The notes: generated from the sequence alone by a model not told the origin. 64,000 nucleotides of DNA from Burkholderia lata (GCF_000012945.1 NC_007511.1:1302001-1366000), one strand, 5' to 3'; counted from the first letter of the stretch, positions 34,528-45,720 are shown. Numbers and translations: made by a program.

Positions 34528-35594
34528 TGAACGACGCACGCAAGAAGCTCTATATTTCCGATGTGACCTTGCGCGACGGAAGTCATGCGATCCGCCATCA
34601 GTACAGCATCGCGAACGTGAAAGCGATCGCGGCCGCGCTGGATCGCGCGGGGGTCGACAGCATCGAGGTCGCGCACGGCGACGGCATCGAGGGCTCGAGT
34701 TTCAACTATGGTTTCGGCGCACACTCCGACGTCGAATGGATCGAAGCGGCGGCCGCGAGCGTGAAGCACGCGAAAATCGCCACGCTGCTGATTCCCGGCA
34801 TCGGGACGATCCACGATCTGCGTAACGCGTACGATGCCGGCGCGCGCGTGGTGCGCGTGGCGACGCACTGTACCGAAGCGGACGTGTCGCGGCAGCATCT
34901 GGAATACGCCCGCGAGATCGGCATGGATCCGGTCGGTTTCCTGATGATGAGCCATATGACGACGCCGCAAAAGCTCGCGGAACAGGCGAAGCTGATGGAA
35001 AGTTACGGCGCGACCTGCGTGTATGTGGTCGATTCCGGCGGCGCACTCGGCATGAACGATATCCGCGACCGCTTCCGCGCGTTCAAGGAGGCGTTGAAGC
35101 CCGAGACACAGACGGGCATGCATGCGCACCACAACCTGAGCCTGGGCGTTGCGAACTCGCTGGTGGCGGTCGAGGAGGGATGCGACCGCATCGACGCGAG
35201 TCTCGCCGGGATGGGGGCGGGCGCGGGCAATGCGCCGCTCGAGGTGTTCATCGCAGCTGCCGAGCGCCAGGGATGGCATCACGGCTGCGACCTGTACGGC
35301 CTGATGGATGCAGCCGACGACATCGTGCGCCCGCTGCAGGACCGGCCGGTCCGTGTCGATCGCGAGACGCTCGCGCTGGGCTACGCCGGCGTGTATTCGA
35401 GCTTCCTGCGCCATGCCGAGCGCGCGGCGGACAAGTACGGCCTGAAGACCGTCGATATCCTCGTCGAACTCGGCCGCCGGAAGATGGTGGGCGGGCAGGA
35501 GGACATGATCGTCGACGTCGCGCTCGATCTGCTGAAGTCGGCCGAGCACGAACGCACGCATGCCGAGCCGACGATGAGCGAAGCGGGGCGTTGA
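34527..35594 (+). CDS. 4-hydroxy-2-oxovalerate aldolase, meta-pathway type
   Basis: 355 residues with the DRE-TIM signature [15 protein letters not shown], metal-binding His residues in [14 protein letters not shown] and the C-terminal helical domain that contacts the dehydrogenase. It cleaves 4-hydroxy-2-oxovalerate to pyruvate and acetaldehyde. AAGGAGG precedes the ATG, which overlaps the previous stop (TGATG). It is the last gene of the operon, followed by a terminator. Confidence 0.95.
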   Translation: MNDARKKLYISDVTLRDGSHAIRHQYSIANVKAIAAALDRAGVDSIEVAHGDGIEGSSFNYGFGAHSDVEWIEAAAASVKHAKIATLLIPGIGTIHDLRNAYDAGARVVRVATHCTEADVSRQHLEYAREIGMDPVGFLMMSHMTTPQKLAEQAKLMESYGATCVYVVDSGGALGMNDIRDRFRAFKEALKPETQTGMHAHHNLSLGVANSLVAVEEGCDRIDASLAGMGAGAGNAPLEVFIAAAERQGWHHGCDLYGLMDAADDIVRPLQDRPVRVDRETLALGYAGVYSSFLRHAERAADKYGLKTVDILVELGRRKMVGGQEDMIVDVALDLLKSAEHERTHAEPTMSEAGR

Positions 35595-35737
35595 GCGAGC
35601 ACGTCGGCACGTCACACCGGTGCGAGGCGACGCGCCGGCGGCGGCGTGCGTCGACGATTCATGCGCTGCCTCGGGAGTGGTCGACGAGGCAGCGGCGGCG
35701 ACGCTCGTACCTATCGCTGATCACGTCATCGGCCTGA

Positions 35738-35778
35738 TGCAACGCCCGGCAGGGGATACCTGTCGGGCGTTGCATTTT
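35738..35778 (+). terminator. Rho-independent terminator of the meta-cleavage operon
   Basis: TGCAACGCCCGGCAGG (35738-35753) pairs with CCTGTCGGGCGTTGCA (35759-35774) with one G-U, across a GGATA loop, followed by TTTTGT. This is one of the strongest terminators in the window. Confidence 0.85.
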
Positions 35779-35937
35779 GTGCGGCGAGCGGGCGTGCTCC
35801 GACGCGGAGTCCGTTCGCGCGCCGCGCCCCTGTGCCTTCAAACCCTCGAACGGGTCATTCCGACAGCAAGAGCCGGCTGCACTCGCAGCTCCGTGAACAC
35901 AGGCGCACCGATCGCACGCGTCGGGGGAAAACCCTAT

Positions 35938-35989
35938 TTGACGTGAATCAATGGTGATCGTTAAATCATAACTGAGGTGTTTATCAGTT
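35938..35989 (+). promoter_or_regulatory. Second copy of the meta-operon promoter and operator
   Basis: TTGACG (35938-35943), a 17-bp spacer, TTAAAT (35961-35966), then AACTGA-N8-TCAGTT (35970-35989). Bases 35954-35975 are identical to 27777-27798 (22 bases), and GGGGAAAACCC precedes both. It points toward the SDR gene at 36464, about 470 bp on, with no gene supported in between. Confidence 0.65.
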
Positions 35990-36350
35990 TTGGTGTGAGG
36001 TGACCTTCAGCGGCTTGTATTCGGCGTCGGAACAAGTGGCAATGAGCCGGACCGGTGAGGACCGGGCGCTCCGGAGAGGCGCATGCCCGGACTTCCGGCC
36101 GTACATCACTCGCAGACGCTCGGGACAAAGGTTGCGGCGCGGGATGGCAAGCTGTCGTGTGGCACATGACTGAATGCCTTGATCGGCTTTCGCTCGCGGC
36201 GAAAGTCTAGCGGGACGTGACGACATTGATCTGATAGATCCCTATTTGGTTAGTAGTGCAGTAGATGTGCGGGTTGATGAAGCGATAGCAGAAGCTGCAC
36301 TGACACTGGAAACGCGAAGTGTGAACGGGCAACGGTTGGCAGTGTCAACC

Positions 36351-36369
36351 CGAGCGCAAGTTGCGCTCG
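36351..36369. promoter_or_regulatory. 19-bp palindrome upstream of the SDR gene
   Basis: CGAGCGCAA-G-TTGCGCTCG is a perfect 9+9 inverted repeat about 95 bp before the SDR start. It is an operator candidate without a known binder. The rest of 35990-36463 shows no supported gene. Confidence 0.4.
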
Positions 36370-36463
36370 CGTGACGCGATATCGCAACGACGGAACGCGA
36401 GCGAGCCGGTTGTGCTGCGGAAGGCCGATGTTCGGAAAAAACGATACGAAAGGAGACAGAGAC

Positions 36464-37204
36464 GTGAATACGCATGAAGGACGTGTGGCGATCGTAACGG
36501 GTGCCAGCAAGGGGATCGGGCAGGCGGTTGCCGAGAAGCTTGCGACGCATGGAGCGCAGTTGGTGCTCTTCGATCTCGAAGACTGCGGCGAGACATTGCG
36601 GCATATCGCTGCCATGGGCGGAACGGCGACAAGCATTCAAGGCGATGTGTCGTCGGAGCAGGACTGGGTCCGCGTTCGGGACGAAGTACGTCAACGATTC
36701 GGGCGAGCGGACATCCTGGTGAACAACGCGGCCATCTATCCGTTTGCGACGATCGACGATCTGGATCCCGATCTCTTCCGCCGGGTGCTGAAGGTCAACC
36801 TCGAAGGCCCGTACCTCGGGGCCCGCACGTTTGCGCCGCTGATGGCCGAGAATCGGTGGGGGCGCATCGTCAACATTGCCTCCAACTCGATCGCGACGAA
36901 CCTTGCCGGGCTCAGCCATTACATCGCGAGCAAGATGGGTGTGATCGGCCTGACCCGCGGCCTGGCCAACGAGCTTGCGGATCGCGGCATTACCGTGAAC
37001 GCCGTCGCACCGGCCATCACGGACACGCCGGGAACGAGCGGCATGCCGCGCGACATCGTCGATGCCGTGTGGAACCAGCAGGCCATCAAGCGCTTTGCGG
37101 TGCCGCGGGACATCGCCGGCCCGATCGTCTTCCTGACAAGCGAGGACGCGGCGTTCGTTACCGGGCAGACCGTTTCCGTCGATGGCGGGATGATGAAGCT
37201 TTGA
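36464..37204 (+). CDS. SDR-family oxidoreductase (FabG-like)
   Basis: 246 residues with TGASKGIGQAV, NNAAIYPFATI, SNSIATNLAGLSHYIASKMG (Ser, Tyr, Lys) and a C-terminal TGQTVSVDGGMM. The start is GTG 36464 behind AAAGGAGA. It is not close to the three-paralogue group at 22681-25427. The upstream promoter shares its operator with the meta-cleavage operon, so it may oxidise an alcohol at the entry of that pathway; this is inference. Confidence 0.93.
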   Translation: MNTHEGRVAIVTGASKGIGQAVAEKLATHGAQLVLFDLEDCGETLRHIAAMGGTATSIQGDVSSEQDWVRVRDEVRQRFGRADILVNNAAIYPFATIDDLDPDLFRRVLKVNLEGPYLGARTFAPLMAENRWGRIVNIASNSIATNLAGLSHYIASKMGVIGLTRGLANELADRGITVNAVAPAITDTPGTSGMPRDIVDAVWNQQAIKRFAVPRDIAGPIVFLTSEDAAFVTGQTVSVDGGMMKL

Positions 37205-37510
37205 CCGTGTCGACACGCGCCGTGTAGCAAGAACGCTTGCTGCGTCGGCGCGACCCGGGCTACCACGGACGCATTTGGCCATCGGCGAATGATGGCCGAT
37301 ACGATCCACGACCGGATTTGAAGCAGGATCGCCGGGCAGCCCAGGTGTGATTTGAATGGCCGGTCTGATCCAATTGATTCGATATCCTATTTGAGTTGGG
37401 TTGGGGTTGATCTGAAGAAGTATCGGGTAGCAGGTATTTTGATTAGGAATCCATTAAATAAATACGATTCTCTGCGTGCTGTAACTCATCAGGAAAGACA
37501 GGAGAGGGAC

Positions 37511-38590
37511 ATGGAAGGTGGATGGAAGGTATCTCGCAAGGGCGCGGCGATCGCGGTGGCAGGTTCGCTGATGGGCGGTGTGGCTCACGCCCAGAGCAAC
37601 ATCACGCTTTACGGCATTGTCGACGCGGGGTTGTTGTACACGAGCAAGACGGCCGGCGCCAACGGTCAGAACCTGGGGCACCAGTTCTCCGCCGTCGACA
37701 GTGGTTCGCTGCCGTCGCAGTTTGGCCTGACGGGCACGGAAGACCTGGGTGGCGGCATGAAGGCGTCGTTCAAGCTGGAGAGCGGCATCAACATGCGCAA
37801 CGGCGGCTTCGACGACTCGAACGGGAACCTGTTCGGTCGCCAGGCCTATGTCGCACTGGAAAACCAGTTCGGCAAAGTGGCGATCGGCCTGCAGTTTTCA
37901 CCGTTCTTCCTGTCCTTGCTCGACACCGACCCGCGCGGGTTTTCGCAGCTGGGCAGCGGCCTGATCATCTATGCGGATACCGTGACCGGCACGGGCGCAT
38001 TCAACTCGAACGCCGTGTCGTACACCAGCCCGACCATCGCCGGCTTGCAGGGCAAGGCGATGCTGGCACTCGGTGGAGCCGCGGGCAATTTCCAGGCCGG
38101 CCGTCAGTATTCGGCGAGCCTGAAATACACGGTCGGCAATCTGCTGATCAGCGGGGGAATCTATTCCGGCAACAGCGGCGGTACGGTGTCGACGCCGATC
38201 CCGACAACGGTCGCATTCTGGGGGCGCGCGATCGGCGCCACCTACAATTTCGGCGTCGTCACGGCGAAGGCGCAGTTCGTCAACTACAAGGTGGCGCAAT
38301 CGTACGATTCCAACGTCTACAGTGCGGGGCTCGACAGCTACGTCACGCCGCAGTTGAATCTCAACGGCGGTATCTATTTCACCAGTGACCGGAATCACAC
38401 GGCGAATCATTCCATCATGGGCGCTGCCGGGGCCACCTACAACCTGTCGAAAAGCACGGCGCTCTATGCGCAAGTGGCTGTCGTGAACAACCACGGCACG
38501 ATGAATACCGGCATTTCGGCAGACGGGGCGCTGTACGGTGCTCAGGGGACGACCGTGGGTGCCGATATCGGTATCCGGCATTTCTTCTGA
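37511..38590 (+). CDS. Outer-membrane porin (Gram-negative porin family), copy 1
   Basis: A signal peptide (SRKGAAIAVAGSLMGGVAHA) precedes a mature start QSNITLYGIVDAGLLYTS, the first strand of Burkholderia trimeric porins. Later strands include GLTGTEDLGGGMKASFKLES and a C-terminal Phe (DIGIRHFF) needed for barrel assembly. 359 residues is normal. ATG 37511 follows GGAGAGGG. It is placed after the SDR gene and probably takes up the substrate of the neighbouring route. It is paralogous to the porin at 52669. Confidence 0.95.
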   Translation: MEGGWKVSRKGAAIAVAGSLMGGVAHAQSNITLYGIVDAGLLYTSKTAGANGQNLGHQFSAVDSGSLPSQFGLTGTEDLGGGMKASFKLESGINMRNGGFDDSNGNLFGRQAYVALENQFGKVAIGLQFSPFFLSLLDTDPRGFSQLGSGLIIYADTVTGTGAFNSNAVSYTSPTIAGLQGKAMLALGGAAGNFQAGRQYSASLKYTVGNLLISGGIYSGNSGGTVSTPIPTTVAFWGRAIGATYNFGVVTAKAQFVNYKVAQSYDSNVYSAGLDSYVTPQLNLNGGIYFTSDRNHTANHSIMGAAGATYNLSKSTALYAQVAVVNNHGTMNTGISADGALYGAQGTTVGADIGIRHFF

Positions 38591-38719
38591 GCGGCGGGTG
38601 TCGGCGTGGCGGGTATGTCGGGGTGAACGATCGCTGCGCGTTTCGACGATAACGGCCTGGGGCGGGCAAGATGCGCTTGGTATACTTCGACATCTTCCCG
38701 CCTTCGACGTCACTCCTGC

Positions 38720-39379
38720 ATGCCCAGCTCCGATACTTCGGCCAAGCGCCAGCCCACTGCCAAACGCACCAGGGGACGCCCGTCCGGCACTGCGCACGTC
38801 GGTTTCGATTCGCTGCTGCGATGTGCGCGGCAGCGGTTCGCCAAGCAGGGCTACGCGGCAACCAGCGTGCGGGAGATTGCAGGTCTCGCGGGCGTCGATC
38901 CTGCATTGATGGCCCATCATTTCGGATCGAAAGAAGGGCTGTGGACCGCGGTCGTCGACCAGTTGGCCGCGCAGCTGGCACAGCTGATCGAGACGACGAA
39001 GCAATTGCGCAACAGCCGGATGTCGCCGATCGAACGGATCAGGCAGGCATTGACACTGCTGACCGACAGCGTGTTCGAGAATCCGGATATCGGCATGTTT
39101 CTCTCGACTGCCACGACGGAGCACGGCGAGCGCCTGAACGTACTCGTCGAAAGACTGATCAGCCCCTATCGTGACGCACTCATTCCGCTTCTCGAGGATG
39201 CAATCGAAGCCGGCAAGATGAAGCCTCACGATCCCGAGCTGTTGCACGCGATGATCGTGAATTCGATCAGCAACACGATCTCCTACGGGCACGTGCTCGA
39301 GAAGTTTTCGACGCTGCCGGAGCAACCCGAAAAATTCAAGCAAGGGGTGCTGGAGATCGCAATGGGGCTGCTGCGATAA
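38720..39379 (+). CDS. TetR-family transcriptional regulator
   Basis: 219 residues with an Arg/Lys-rich tail, then the HTH LRCARQRFAKQGYAATSVRE, IAGLAGVDPALMAHHFGSKE. The C-terminal domain is of the TetR_C_7/PsrA-like kind by length. It lies downstream of the porin on the same strand with its own upstream region. Its targets are unknown; it is a second candidate for the ACTGA-N8-TCAGT sites. Confidence 0.88.
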   Translation: MPSSDTSAKRQPTAKRTRGRPSGTAHVGFDSLLRCARQRFAKQGYAATSVREIAGLAGVDPALMAHHFGSKEGLWTAVVDQLAAQLAQLIETTKQLRNSRMSPIERIRQALTLLTDSVFENPDIGMFLSTATTEHGERLNVLVERLISPYRDALIPLLEDAIEAGKMKPHDPELLHAMIVNSISNTISYGHVLEKFSTLPEQPEKFKQGVLEIAMGLLR

Positions 39380-39467
39380 CCTGGCCGTCGCGCCGACGTC
39401 TCCGCGATGCGCGTGGTGATGAAGGTCGCCGGGCCCGCGCGTCATGCTGCCGAGCGGGCAGCGGCTG

Positions 39468-40418
39468 TCACGCGATCTCCGCGGTTGCCTGGTATTGAGC
39501 CGGTGCGGGGCAGTGCGGTGCGGTTCCCGATTCGTCGAACGTCGCCAGCAGATGGTCGATGAAGGTTCGCACCTTGGCGGGCAAGTGGCGACGGCTGGGG
39601 TAGACGATGCCGAACGTGGGCGCCGGGGCCCAGTGATCCTGAAGGACACGCTTCAGCGTGCCTTGCTCGAGTTCCCGCTGAACCAGTGCGGGCTGGATCA
39701 ACGCGATTCCCATGCCTGACAGGACCATCTGCATGAGGAAGTCGATGTTGTTGGCCACGACGGCCGGATTGCACGTGATCGTGACGGTGCCGTCGGCACT
39801 ATCCAGTTGAAGCTCGGGTTTACCGCGCTGGGGCCCCGAGATCGCGAGGTACGCGTGCTCGGCCAGCTCCGCCGGGTGCGTCGGCTCGCCGCGCCGCTGA
39901 AGATAGCCGGGTGATGCCACGGCGATGAGCGGCGCGCTGAAGACTGCGCGTGCGACGAGGCTCGTGCATGACAACGACGACAGGTCGACGATGCCGGCAT
40001 CGTAGCCGTCTGCGACGAGATCGACAGGGCGATCGACCAGCACGGGCACCGGCAGTACCTCCGGATACGAATCGCAATAGTCACGCAGGCACGACGACAG
40101 GTGCCGCAGCGACAAGCCGACGGAGACCGCTACGCGCAGGGTTCCGGACGGCGTTTGCGTGGGCACCGATACCGCATGCTCGACTTCGTCGAGCTTCGCC
40201 AGAATGTCGCTGACACGCGTGTAGTACGTCTTCCCGAACTCCGTAAGCGACACGCTCCGCGTTCTGCGGACGAGCAGGCGCCTTTCCAGCTGTTCCTCGA
40301 GCCAGTTGACGCGACGGCTGATCATCATTTGAGAGATGCCGAGGCGGGTGGCCGCACGGATAAAGCTCCCGTCGTTCACGACCTGTACGAACGACCGCAT
40401 CGATTGAAGTTTGTCCAT
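39468..40418 (-). CDS. LysR-family transcriptional regulator
   Basis: 316 residues: N-terminal winged HTH MDKLQSMRSFVQVVNDGSFI, then RAATRLGISQMMISRRVNWL, and a C-terminal periplasmic-binding-like effector domain. ATG 40418 is the family start; the frame runs on to 40673 with unrelated residues. It is divergent from the RND efflux operon across ~970 bp that contain two similar T-N-A type repeats, so it is the likely regulator of the pump. Confidence 0.9.
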   Translation of the reverse strand: MDKLQSMRSFVQVVNDGSFIRAATRLGISQMMISRRVNWLEEQLERRLLVRRTRSVSLTEFGKTYYTRVSDILAKLDEVEHAVSVPTQTPSGTLRVAVSVGLSLRHLSSCLRDYCDSYPEVLPVPVLVDRPVDLVADGYDAGIVDLSSLSCTSLVARAVFSAPLIAVASPGYLQRRGEPTHPAELAEHAYLAISGPQRGKPELQLDSADGTVTITCNPAVVANNIDFLMQMVLSGMGIALIQPALVQRELEQGTLKRVLQDHWAPAPTFGIVYPSRRHLPAKVRTFIDHLLATFDESGTAPHCPAPAQYQATAEIA

Positions 40419-40521
40419 ATCCGTTTTCTGGTTCAGGCGCCGTTCCCATCCCGGGCATGCCGGGCCTCGCAATCGCGGCGGCCGGCTGGCGCACGGGAAC
40501 GGCCGTCTGTGTAGTTCGCAA

Positions 40522-40557
40522 GCGATATTCAACGAATGATGAATAAAATGATATCGC
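40522..40557. promoter_or_regulatory. Candidate LysR site in the LysR promoter region
   Basis: TCAACGAATGATGAATAAA (40529-40547) contains TTCA-N8-TGAA and is framed by GCGATAT (40522) and ATATCGC (40551). A 17-of-19 copy lies at 40904-40922. Confidence 0.45.
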
Positions 40558-40864
40558 AAAAATGACCCCGCGTGAAGATTGCAGGCCGCCGCGTGTCGCA
40601 GTCCTGCACCACCACGATGCTTGAGCGCGTCGAGTGCGCCGGCAGTGCGGGGCGGTGGCGGCACTGTCGACACCCCGGCTTGAAGCGACGTGCAGCCCCC
40701 GTCCGAGGGGATCGATCACGTAACCGCATTGACCGTCGGGGCATATGGCGCATCGCTCCCGTTGTCTGAGCATGGCTTCTATCGGCCGCCTGCTTCGCCG
40801 CGTGCGAGCCGCCTGACGCCGCTTCGAGCATGCCGTGAGGTCGCATGACGTGACGATCGAACGG

Positions 40865-40922
40865 TTGACAGCGTCGCGACGGATGCCCTACCATCGCAAT
40901 AAATCAACAAGTGATGAATAAA
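40865..40922 (+). promoter_or_regulatory. Candidate promoter and second LysR-like site toward the RND operon
   Basis: TTGACA (40865-40870), 18 bp, TACCAT (40889-40894), then TCAACAAGTGATGAATAAA (40904-40922). About 470 bp follow before the adaptor gene; I see no supported gene there, so a long leader is implied. Confidence 0.4.
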
Positions 40923-41392
40923 TTTCGACCATGAGGATTCCGGCCATCGGGGACGGATAGCGCGCAGCGCGCTCTGCTTCCGCCCCGGCACGACAGGCGC
41001 CCGGCAACCCGGGTTGCGTGCCTGCCACGCCGGGTGGATGTCCCGTCGCATCGCGTGCTCACTCGTACGAATGAGTCGTTGCGTCGGTCGTGCGTTAACG
41101 GGCGGGAGGTTCGGCACCGTTAACGTCCTTTCTTATCGATCAGTACACCTACTGAATGGGTGGGAGTCATGCTGCGCGCAGAAATCGTTGAATCCGGTGC
41201 CGCTTGCCGATTCGAGGTTGCGTGCGGCGGATCGTATGTGCGTCGCGACGGCGGATGCGCCGAGCAGGCGTCCATATGGACAGACGAACCGGACTTGTCG
41301 TTCAGCCCGGCGCACGGAGGGGCTTCCCCAGTGGCGGCCGGATTCGCAACGTTGAGAGTGAGAAACATGAAACGAACAGTGAGGGATGTTGT

Positions 41393-42553
41393 ATGTACCG
41401 GATGATCATTCCCAAGAGAACCGCCTTGCTTGCGACGTGTGTCGTAGTCGGGTCGATGGCTGTCGCCGGATGCCAGAAGAAGGAAGCCGCGGTGGCGGCT
41501 GTCCCCGAGGTCGGCGTGGTCACGCTGCAGCCGCAGGAGATCACGCTCAAGTCGTTGTTGCCGGGTCGCGCGAATTCGTGGCGTGTTGCGGAGGTGCGCC
41601 CGCAGGTCAACGGCGTGATCAAGCGCCGGCTCTTCGTCGAAGGCGACGATGTCAAGCAGGGCCAGCAGCTCTACCAGATCGACGATGCGCCGTACAAGGC
41701 CGCGTACGAGAAGGCGCGTGCCGCGCTGGTATCGGCGCAGCATCTCGCCGAGCGCAATGAAAAGCTGCTTGCCGACAACGCGGTGAGCCGTCAGCAGTAC
41801 GACGACTCGGTGTCCTCGTATCGCCAGGCACAGGCCGATCTCGATACCGCGAAGGTCAACCTGGACTACACGAAGGTCTACGCACCGATCGCCGGGCGCA
41901 TCGGCCGCTCGCTCGTGACGGAAGGCGCACTGGTCACGAACGGCCAGTCCCAGTCGATGGCGGTCATCACGCAGCTCGATCCCATTTATGTCGACGTGAC
42001 GCAGTCGTCGTCCGACATGCTGCGCCTGCGCAAGGAACTCGCCGACGGTCAGTTGCAGACCGCTAGCGCGGGCGCGGCCAGCGTCGGGTTGTTGCTCGAG
42101 GACGGCACGTCGTATGCGCACGGCGGCACGCTGAAATTCTCCGAAGTCAGTGTCGACGAAGGCACGGGCTCGGTGACGTTGCGTGCCCAGTTCCCGAACC
42201 CGGATCACCAGATCCTGCCGGGCATGTTCGTGCGCACGAAGCTCGACGAGGGCGTCAAGCGGGACGCGATCCTGGTGCCGCAGCAGGGCATTACGCGCGA
42301 TACGACGGGCACGCCGGTGGCCTGGGTCGTCGATGCCGACGGCAAGGTGCAACTGAAGCAGCTCGCGGTGGACCGGACGGTCGGCAATACCTGGCTCGTC
42401 CGCTCGGGGCTGAATGTGGGCGAGCGCGTGGTGACCGAAGGCGTGCAGAAACTGCAGGTCGGCATGAAGGTCGTTGCGGTGCCCGCGACGAACGTCCATG
42501 TCGACCTGGGTGACGCGCGCATTGCCGCGCCGTCTACGGCAAACGGCAGCTAG
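41393..42553 (+). CDS. RND efflux periplasmic adaptor lipoprotein (AcrA/MexA type)
   Basis: 386 residues with a lipoprotein signal ending in the lipobox VAGC ([11 protein letters not shown]), the lipoyl-hairpin halves ([20 protein letters not shown] and [20 protein letters not shown]) and the membrane-proximal [10 protein letters not shown]. It joins inner-membrane pump to outer-membrane channel. The start ATG 41393 is weakly preceded by GAGGG. The pump gene follows after 11 bp. Confidence 0.94.
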   Translation: MYRMIIPKRTALLATCVVVGSMAVAGCQKKEAAVAAVPEVGVVTLQPQEITLKSLLPGRANSWRVAEVRPQVNGVIKRRLFVEGDDVKQGQQLYQIDDAPYKAAYEKARAALVSAQHLAERNEKLLADNAVSRQQYDDSVSSYRQAQADLDTAKVNLDYTKVYAPIAGRIGRSLVTEGALVTNGQSQSMAVITQLDPIYVDVTQSSSDMLRLRKELADGQLQTASAGAASVGLLLEDGTSYAHGGTLKFSEVSVDEGTGSVTLRAQFPNPDHQILPGMFVRTKLDEGVKRDAILVPQQGITRDTTGTPVAWVVDADGKVQLKQLAVDRTVGNTWLVRSGLNVGERVVTEGVQKLQVGMKVVAVPATNVHVDLGDARIAAPSTANGS

Positions 42554-42564
42554 TCGGAGCGCGC

Positions 42565-45500
42565 ATGTCACAGTTCTTTATCAGGCGGCCCATCTTTGCG
42601 TGGGTGATCGCCATCGTCATCATGCTGGCCGGTTATCTGGCGATTCGGTCGTTACCGATCAACCAGTATCCGAACATCGCGGCGCCCGCGGTGTCGATCA
42701 CGGTCAGCTACCCGGGCGCGTCCGCGCAGACGGTTCAGGACACGGTCGTCCAGCCGATCGAGCAGCAGCTCAACGGTCTCGACGGCCTGCGTTACATGTC
42801 GTCGGAAAGTAACGCCGACGGCAGCATGACGATCGTCGCGACGTTCGACCAGGGCACCAACCCCGATATCGCGCAGGTCCAGGTGCAGAACAAGCTGTCG
42901 CTCGCGACGCCGCTTCTGCCCCAGGAAGTGCAGCAGCAGGGGATTCGCGTCGTCAAGTACCAGATCAACTTCATGATGGTCGCGGCGCTCGTTTCCGAAG
43001 ACGGAAAAATGTCGAGCGGCGACCTCGGCAACTATCTGGCGTCGAACCTCCAGGATCCGATCCTGCGAACGAAAGGGGTGGGCGACTACCTGCTGATGGG
43101 TTCGCAGTACGGGATGCGGATCTGGCTCGATCCGGCGAAGCTCGACAGCTATTCGCTCACGCCGCTCGATGTCACGAACGCGATCCGGTCGCAGAACGTC
43201 CAGGTATCGTCGGGCCAGCTTGGCGGCCTGCCGACGCGGCGTGGCGTGGAACTGAGCGCGACCGTGATCGGGAAGGTGCGCCTGCGTACCGCCGACGAGT
43301 TCAAGCAGATCCTGCTCAAGGTGAATGCCGACGGTTCGCAGGTCAAGCTCGGCGACGTCGCGACCGTGAGCCTCGGGCCGGAGAACTACTCGATCTCGAG
43401 TATGTACAACGGCAAGCCGTCGGCCGGTATTGCACTGCGCCTGGCGACCGGCGCGAACCTGCTCGAGACGGTGGAATCCGTCAAGAAACTGCTCAAGGAA
43501 CAGGAACCGCTGTTGCCGCCGGGCGTGAAGATCGTCGTTCCGTACGATACGTCGCCGGTCGTTCATGCGTCGATCCACGAAGTGGTCAAGACGCTGATCG
43601 AAGGCATCATCCTCGTGTTCCTGGTGATGTACCTGTTCCTGCAGAACATCCGCGCGACGCTGATTCCGACGTTGGCGGTGCCGGTCGTGCTGCTGGGTAC
43701 GTTCGGCGTGCTCGCCGCGTGCGGCTTCACGATCAACACGCTCACCATGTTCGGCATGGTGCTGGCGATCGGCCTGCTGGTCGACGACGCGATCGTCGTG
43801 GTGGAGAACGTCGAGCGCGTGATGACCGAGGAAGGGCTGAGCGCGCGGGAAGCGACCAGCAAGTCGATGGGGCAGATCCAGGGCGCGCTGGTCGGTATCG
43901 CGATGGTGCTGTCGGCCGTGTTCCTGCCGATGGCGTTCTTCGGCGGATCGACGGGCGTGATTTATCGCCAGTTCTCGATCACGATCGTGTCGGCGATGGC
44001 GCTGTCGGTGCTGGTTGCTCTGGTGTTCACGCCGGCGTTGTGCGCGACGATGCTCAAGCCGGGCGACGCCGATCATCACGTGAAGAAGGGCTTCTTTGGG
44101 TGGTTCAACCGCACCTTCGACCGCGGTACCGACCGTTACGAAGGTGCAGTCGCGGCGATCCTGCGCAAGAAGGGGCGCTACATCGTCATCTACCTGCTGA
44201 TCGTGGTCGGCATGGGCTTCCTGTTCACGCGCATCCCGACGGCCTTCCTGCCGGACGAAGACCAGGGGACGCTGTTCGTTCAGCTCCAGATGCCGGGCAA
44301 TGCATCGGCGGAACGGACCGAAGATGCGTTGGCGAAGGTGCGTGACTACCTGTTGAAGGACGAGGCGGATATCGTCGAATCGGTCTACACGGTGAACGGC
44401 TTCAACTTCGCGGGGCGCGGGCAGAACTCCGCACTGGCATTCGTCGGGCTCAAGCCGTGGGCCGCGCGCAAGGGGAGCGACACCACTGTGTTCGGCCTTG
44501 CACAGCGTGCGGGTGCGGCGTTTTCGAAGATCAAGGACGGCATCGTGATTCCGATCGTGCCGCCCGCGATCATGGAAATGGGCAACTCGCAGGGCTTCGA
44601 CGTGTACCTCCAGGATCGGACCGGTCAAGGCCACGACGCGCTGATGGCGGCACGCGACCAGTTCCTGAAGCTCGCGCATGCCAACCCGCTGCTGGCCAAC
44701 GTTCGCCCGAACGGCATGAACGACGAGCCGCAGTTCCACATCGATATCGACGATGAGAAGGCGCGTGCGCTGCAGGTCAGCATCGCCGACATCAACGATA
44801 CGATGACCGCTGCCTGGGGTTCCCAGTACGTGAACGACTTCGTCGATCGCGGCCGTGTGAAGAAGGTGTACGTCCAGGGCCTGCCGGATGCGCGCGTGGG
44901 TCCGGAGGATCTCTACAAATGGTATCTGCGCAACAGCAACGGCCAGATGGTGCCGTTCTCGGCGGTGGCGTCGGGGCATTGGGAATACGGTTCGCCGAAG
45001 CTCGAGCGCTACAACGGCATTCCGGCCGTCGAACTGCAGGGCCAGCCGACAGCCGGCCACAGCTCGGGCGAAGCGATGCAGGAGATCGAGAAGATCGCGG
45101 CGCAGCTGCCGAACGGATTCGGGCTGGCGGTCACGGGGCTGTCCTATGAGGAACAGCTGTCGGGCTCGCAGGCGCCGGCGCTCTATGCACTGTCGATCCT
45201 GATCGTGTTCCTCTGTCTTGCCGCGCTGTACGAGAGCTGGTCGGTGCCGTTCTCGGTGCTGATGGTCGTGCCGCTCGGCGTGATCGGCGCGGTGGTCGCC
45301 ACGCTGGCGCGCGGCCTGACGAACGACGTGTTCTTCCAGGTGGGCCTGCTGACGACGGTCGGCCTGTCCGCGAAGAACGCGATCCTGATCGTCGAGTTCG
45401 CGAAAGAGCTGTACGAAAAAGAAGGGATGTCGCTGATGCAGGCGGCCGTTCAGGCGGCACGGCTGCGGCTGCGCCCGATCATCATGACGTCGATGGCGTT

Positions 45501-45708
45501 CGTGCTCGGCGTGCTGCCGCTCGCGATCTCGAACGGCGCCGGCTCGGGCAGCCAGCACTCCGTCGGCACCGGTGTGGTCGGCGGGATGATGACCGCGACG
45601 TTTCCTGGCCGTGTTCTACGTGCCGCTGTTCTATGTGCTGGTGACGGGCCTGTTCTCGCGCGGCAAGAAAGGCAAGGCCGACAAGGCCGACGACATCGAC
45701 AAGGTTGA
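42565..45708 (+). CDS. RND efflux pump (AcrB/MexB type), frameshifted near the C-terminus
   Basis: The protein has HAE1-family features: [20 protein letters not shown] at the N-terminus, proton-relay helix [18 protein letters not shown] with paired Asp, and [20 protein letters not shown]. As read, it ends with [20 protein letters not shown] and more Arg/Gly-rich residues that do not belong to the family. In the next frame the expected [20 protein letters not shown] appears and runs to a TGA at 45722-45724, overlapping the next gene. One extra T in acgtttcctgg (about 45600-45604) explains this. Either a real mutation removing the last helix or a sequencing error. Confidence 0.93.
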   Translation: MSQFFIRRPIFAWVIAIVIMLAGYLAIRSLPINQYPNIAAPAVSITVSYPGASAQTVQDTVVQPIEQQLNGLDGLRYMSSESNADGSMTIVATFDQGTNPDIAQVQVQNKLSLATPLLPQEVQQQGIRVVKYQINFMMVAALVSEDGKMSSGDLGNYLASNLQDPILRTKGVGDYLLMGSQYGMRIWLDPAKLDSYSLTPLDVTNAIRSQNVQVSSGQLGGLPTRRGVELSATVIGKVRLRTADEFKQILLKVNADGSQVKLGDVATVSLGPENYSISSMYNGKPSAGIALRLATGANLLETVESVKKLLKEQEPLLPPGVKIVVPYDTSPVVHASIHEVVKTLIEGIILVFLVMYLFLQNIRATLIPTLAVPVVLLGTFGVLAACGFTINTLTMFGMVLAIGLLVDDAIVVVENVERVMTEEGLSAREATSKSMGQIQGALVGIAMVLSAVFLPMAFFGGSTGVIYRQFSITIVSAMALSVLVALVFTPALCATMLKPGDADHHVKKGFFGWFNRTFDRGTDRYEGAVAAILRKKGRYIVIYLLIVVGMGFLFTRIPTAFLPDEDQGTLFVQLQMPGNASAERTEDALAKVRDYLLKDEADIVESVYTVNGFNFAGRGQNSALAFVGLKPWAARKGSDTTVFGLAQRAGAAFSKIKDGIVIPIVPPAIMEMGNSQGFDVYLQDRTGQGHDALMAARDQFLKLAHANPLLANVRPNGMNDEPQFHIDIDDEKARALQVSIADINDTMTAAWGSQYVNDFVDRGRVKKVYVQGLPDARVGPEDLYKWYLRNSNGQMVPFSAVASGHWEYGSPKLERYNGIPAVELQGQPTAGHSSGEAMQEIEKIAAQLPNGFGLAVTGLSYEEQLSGSQAPALYALSILIVFLCLAALYESWSVPFSVLMVVPLGVIGAVVATLARGLTNDVFFQVGLLTTVGLSAKNAILIVEFAKELYEKEGMSLMQAAVQAARLRLRPIIMTSMAFVLGVLPLAISNGAGSGSQHSVGTGVVGGMMTATFPGRVLRAAVLCAGDGPVLARQERQGRQGRRHRQG

Positions 45709-45720
45709 CGAGGTGACCGC

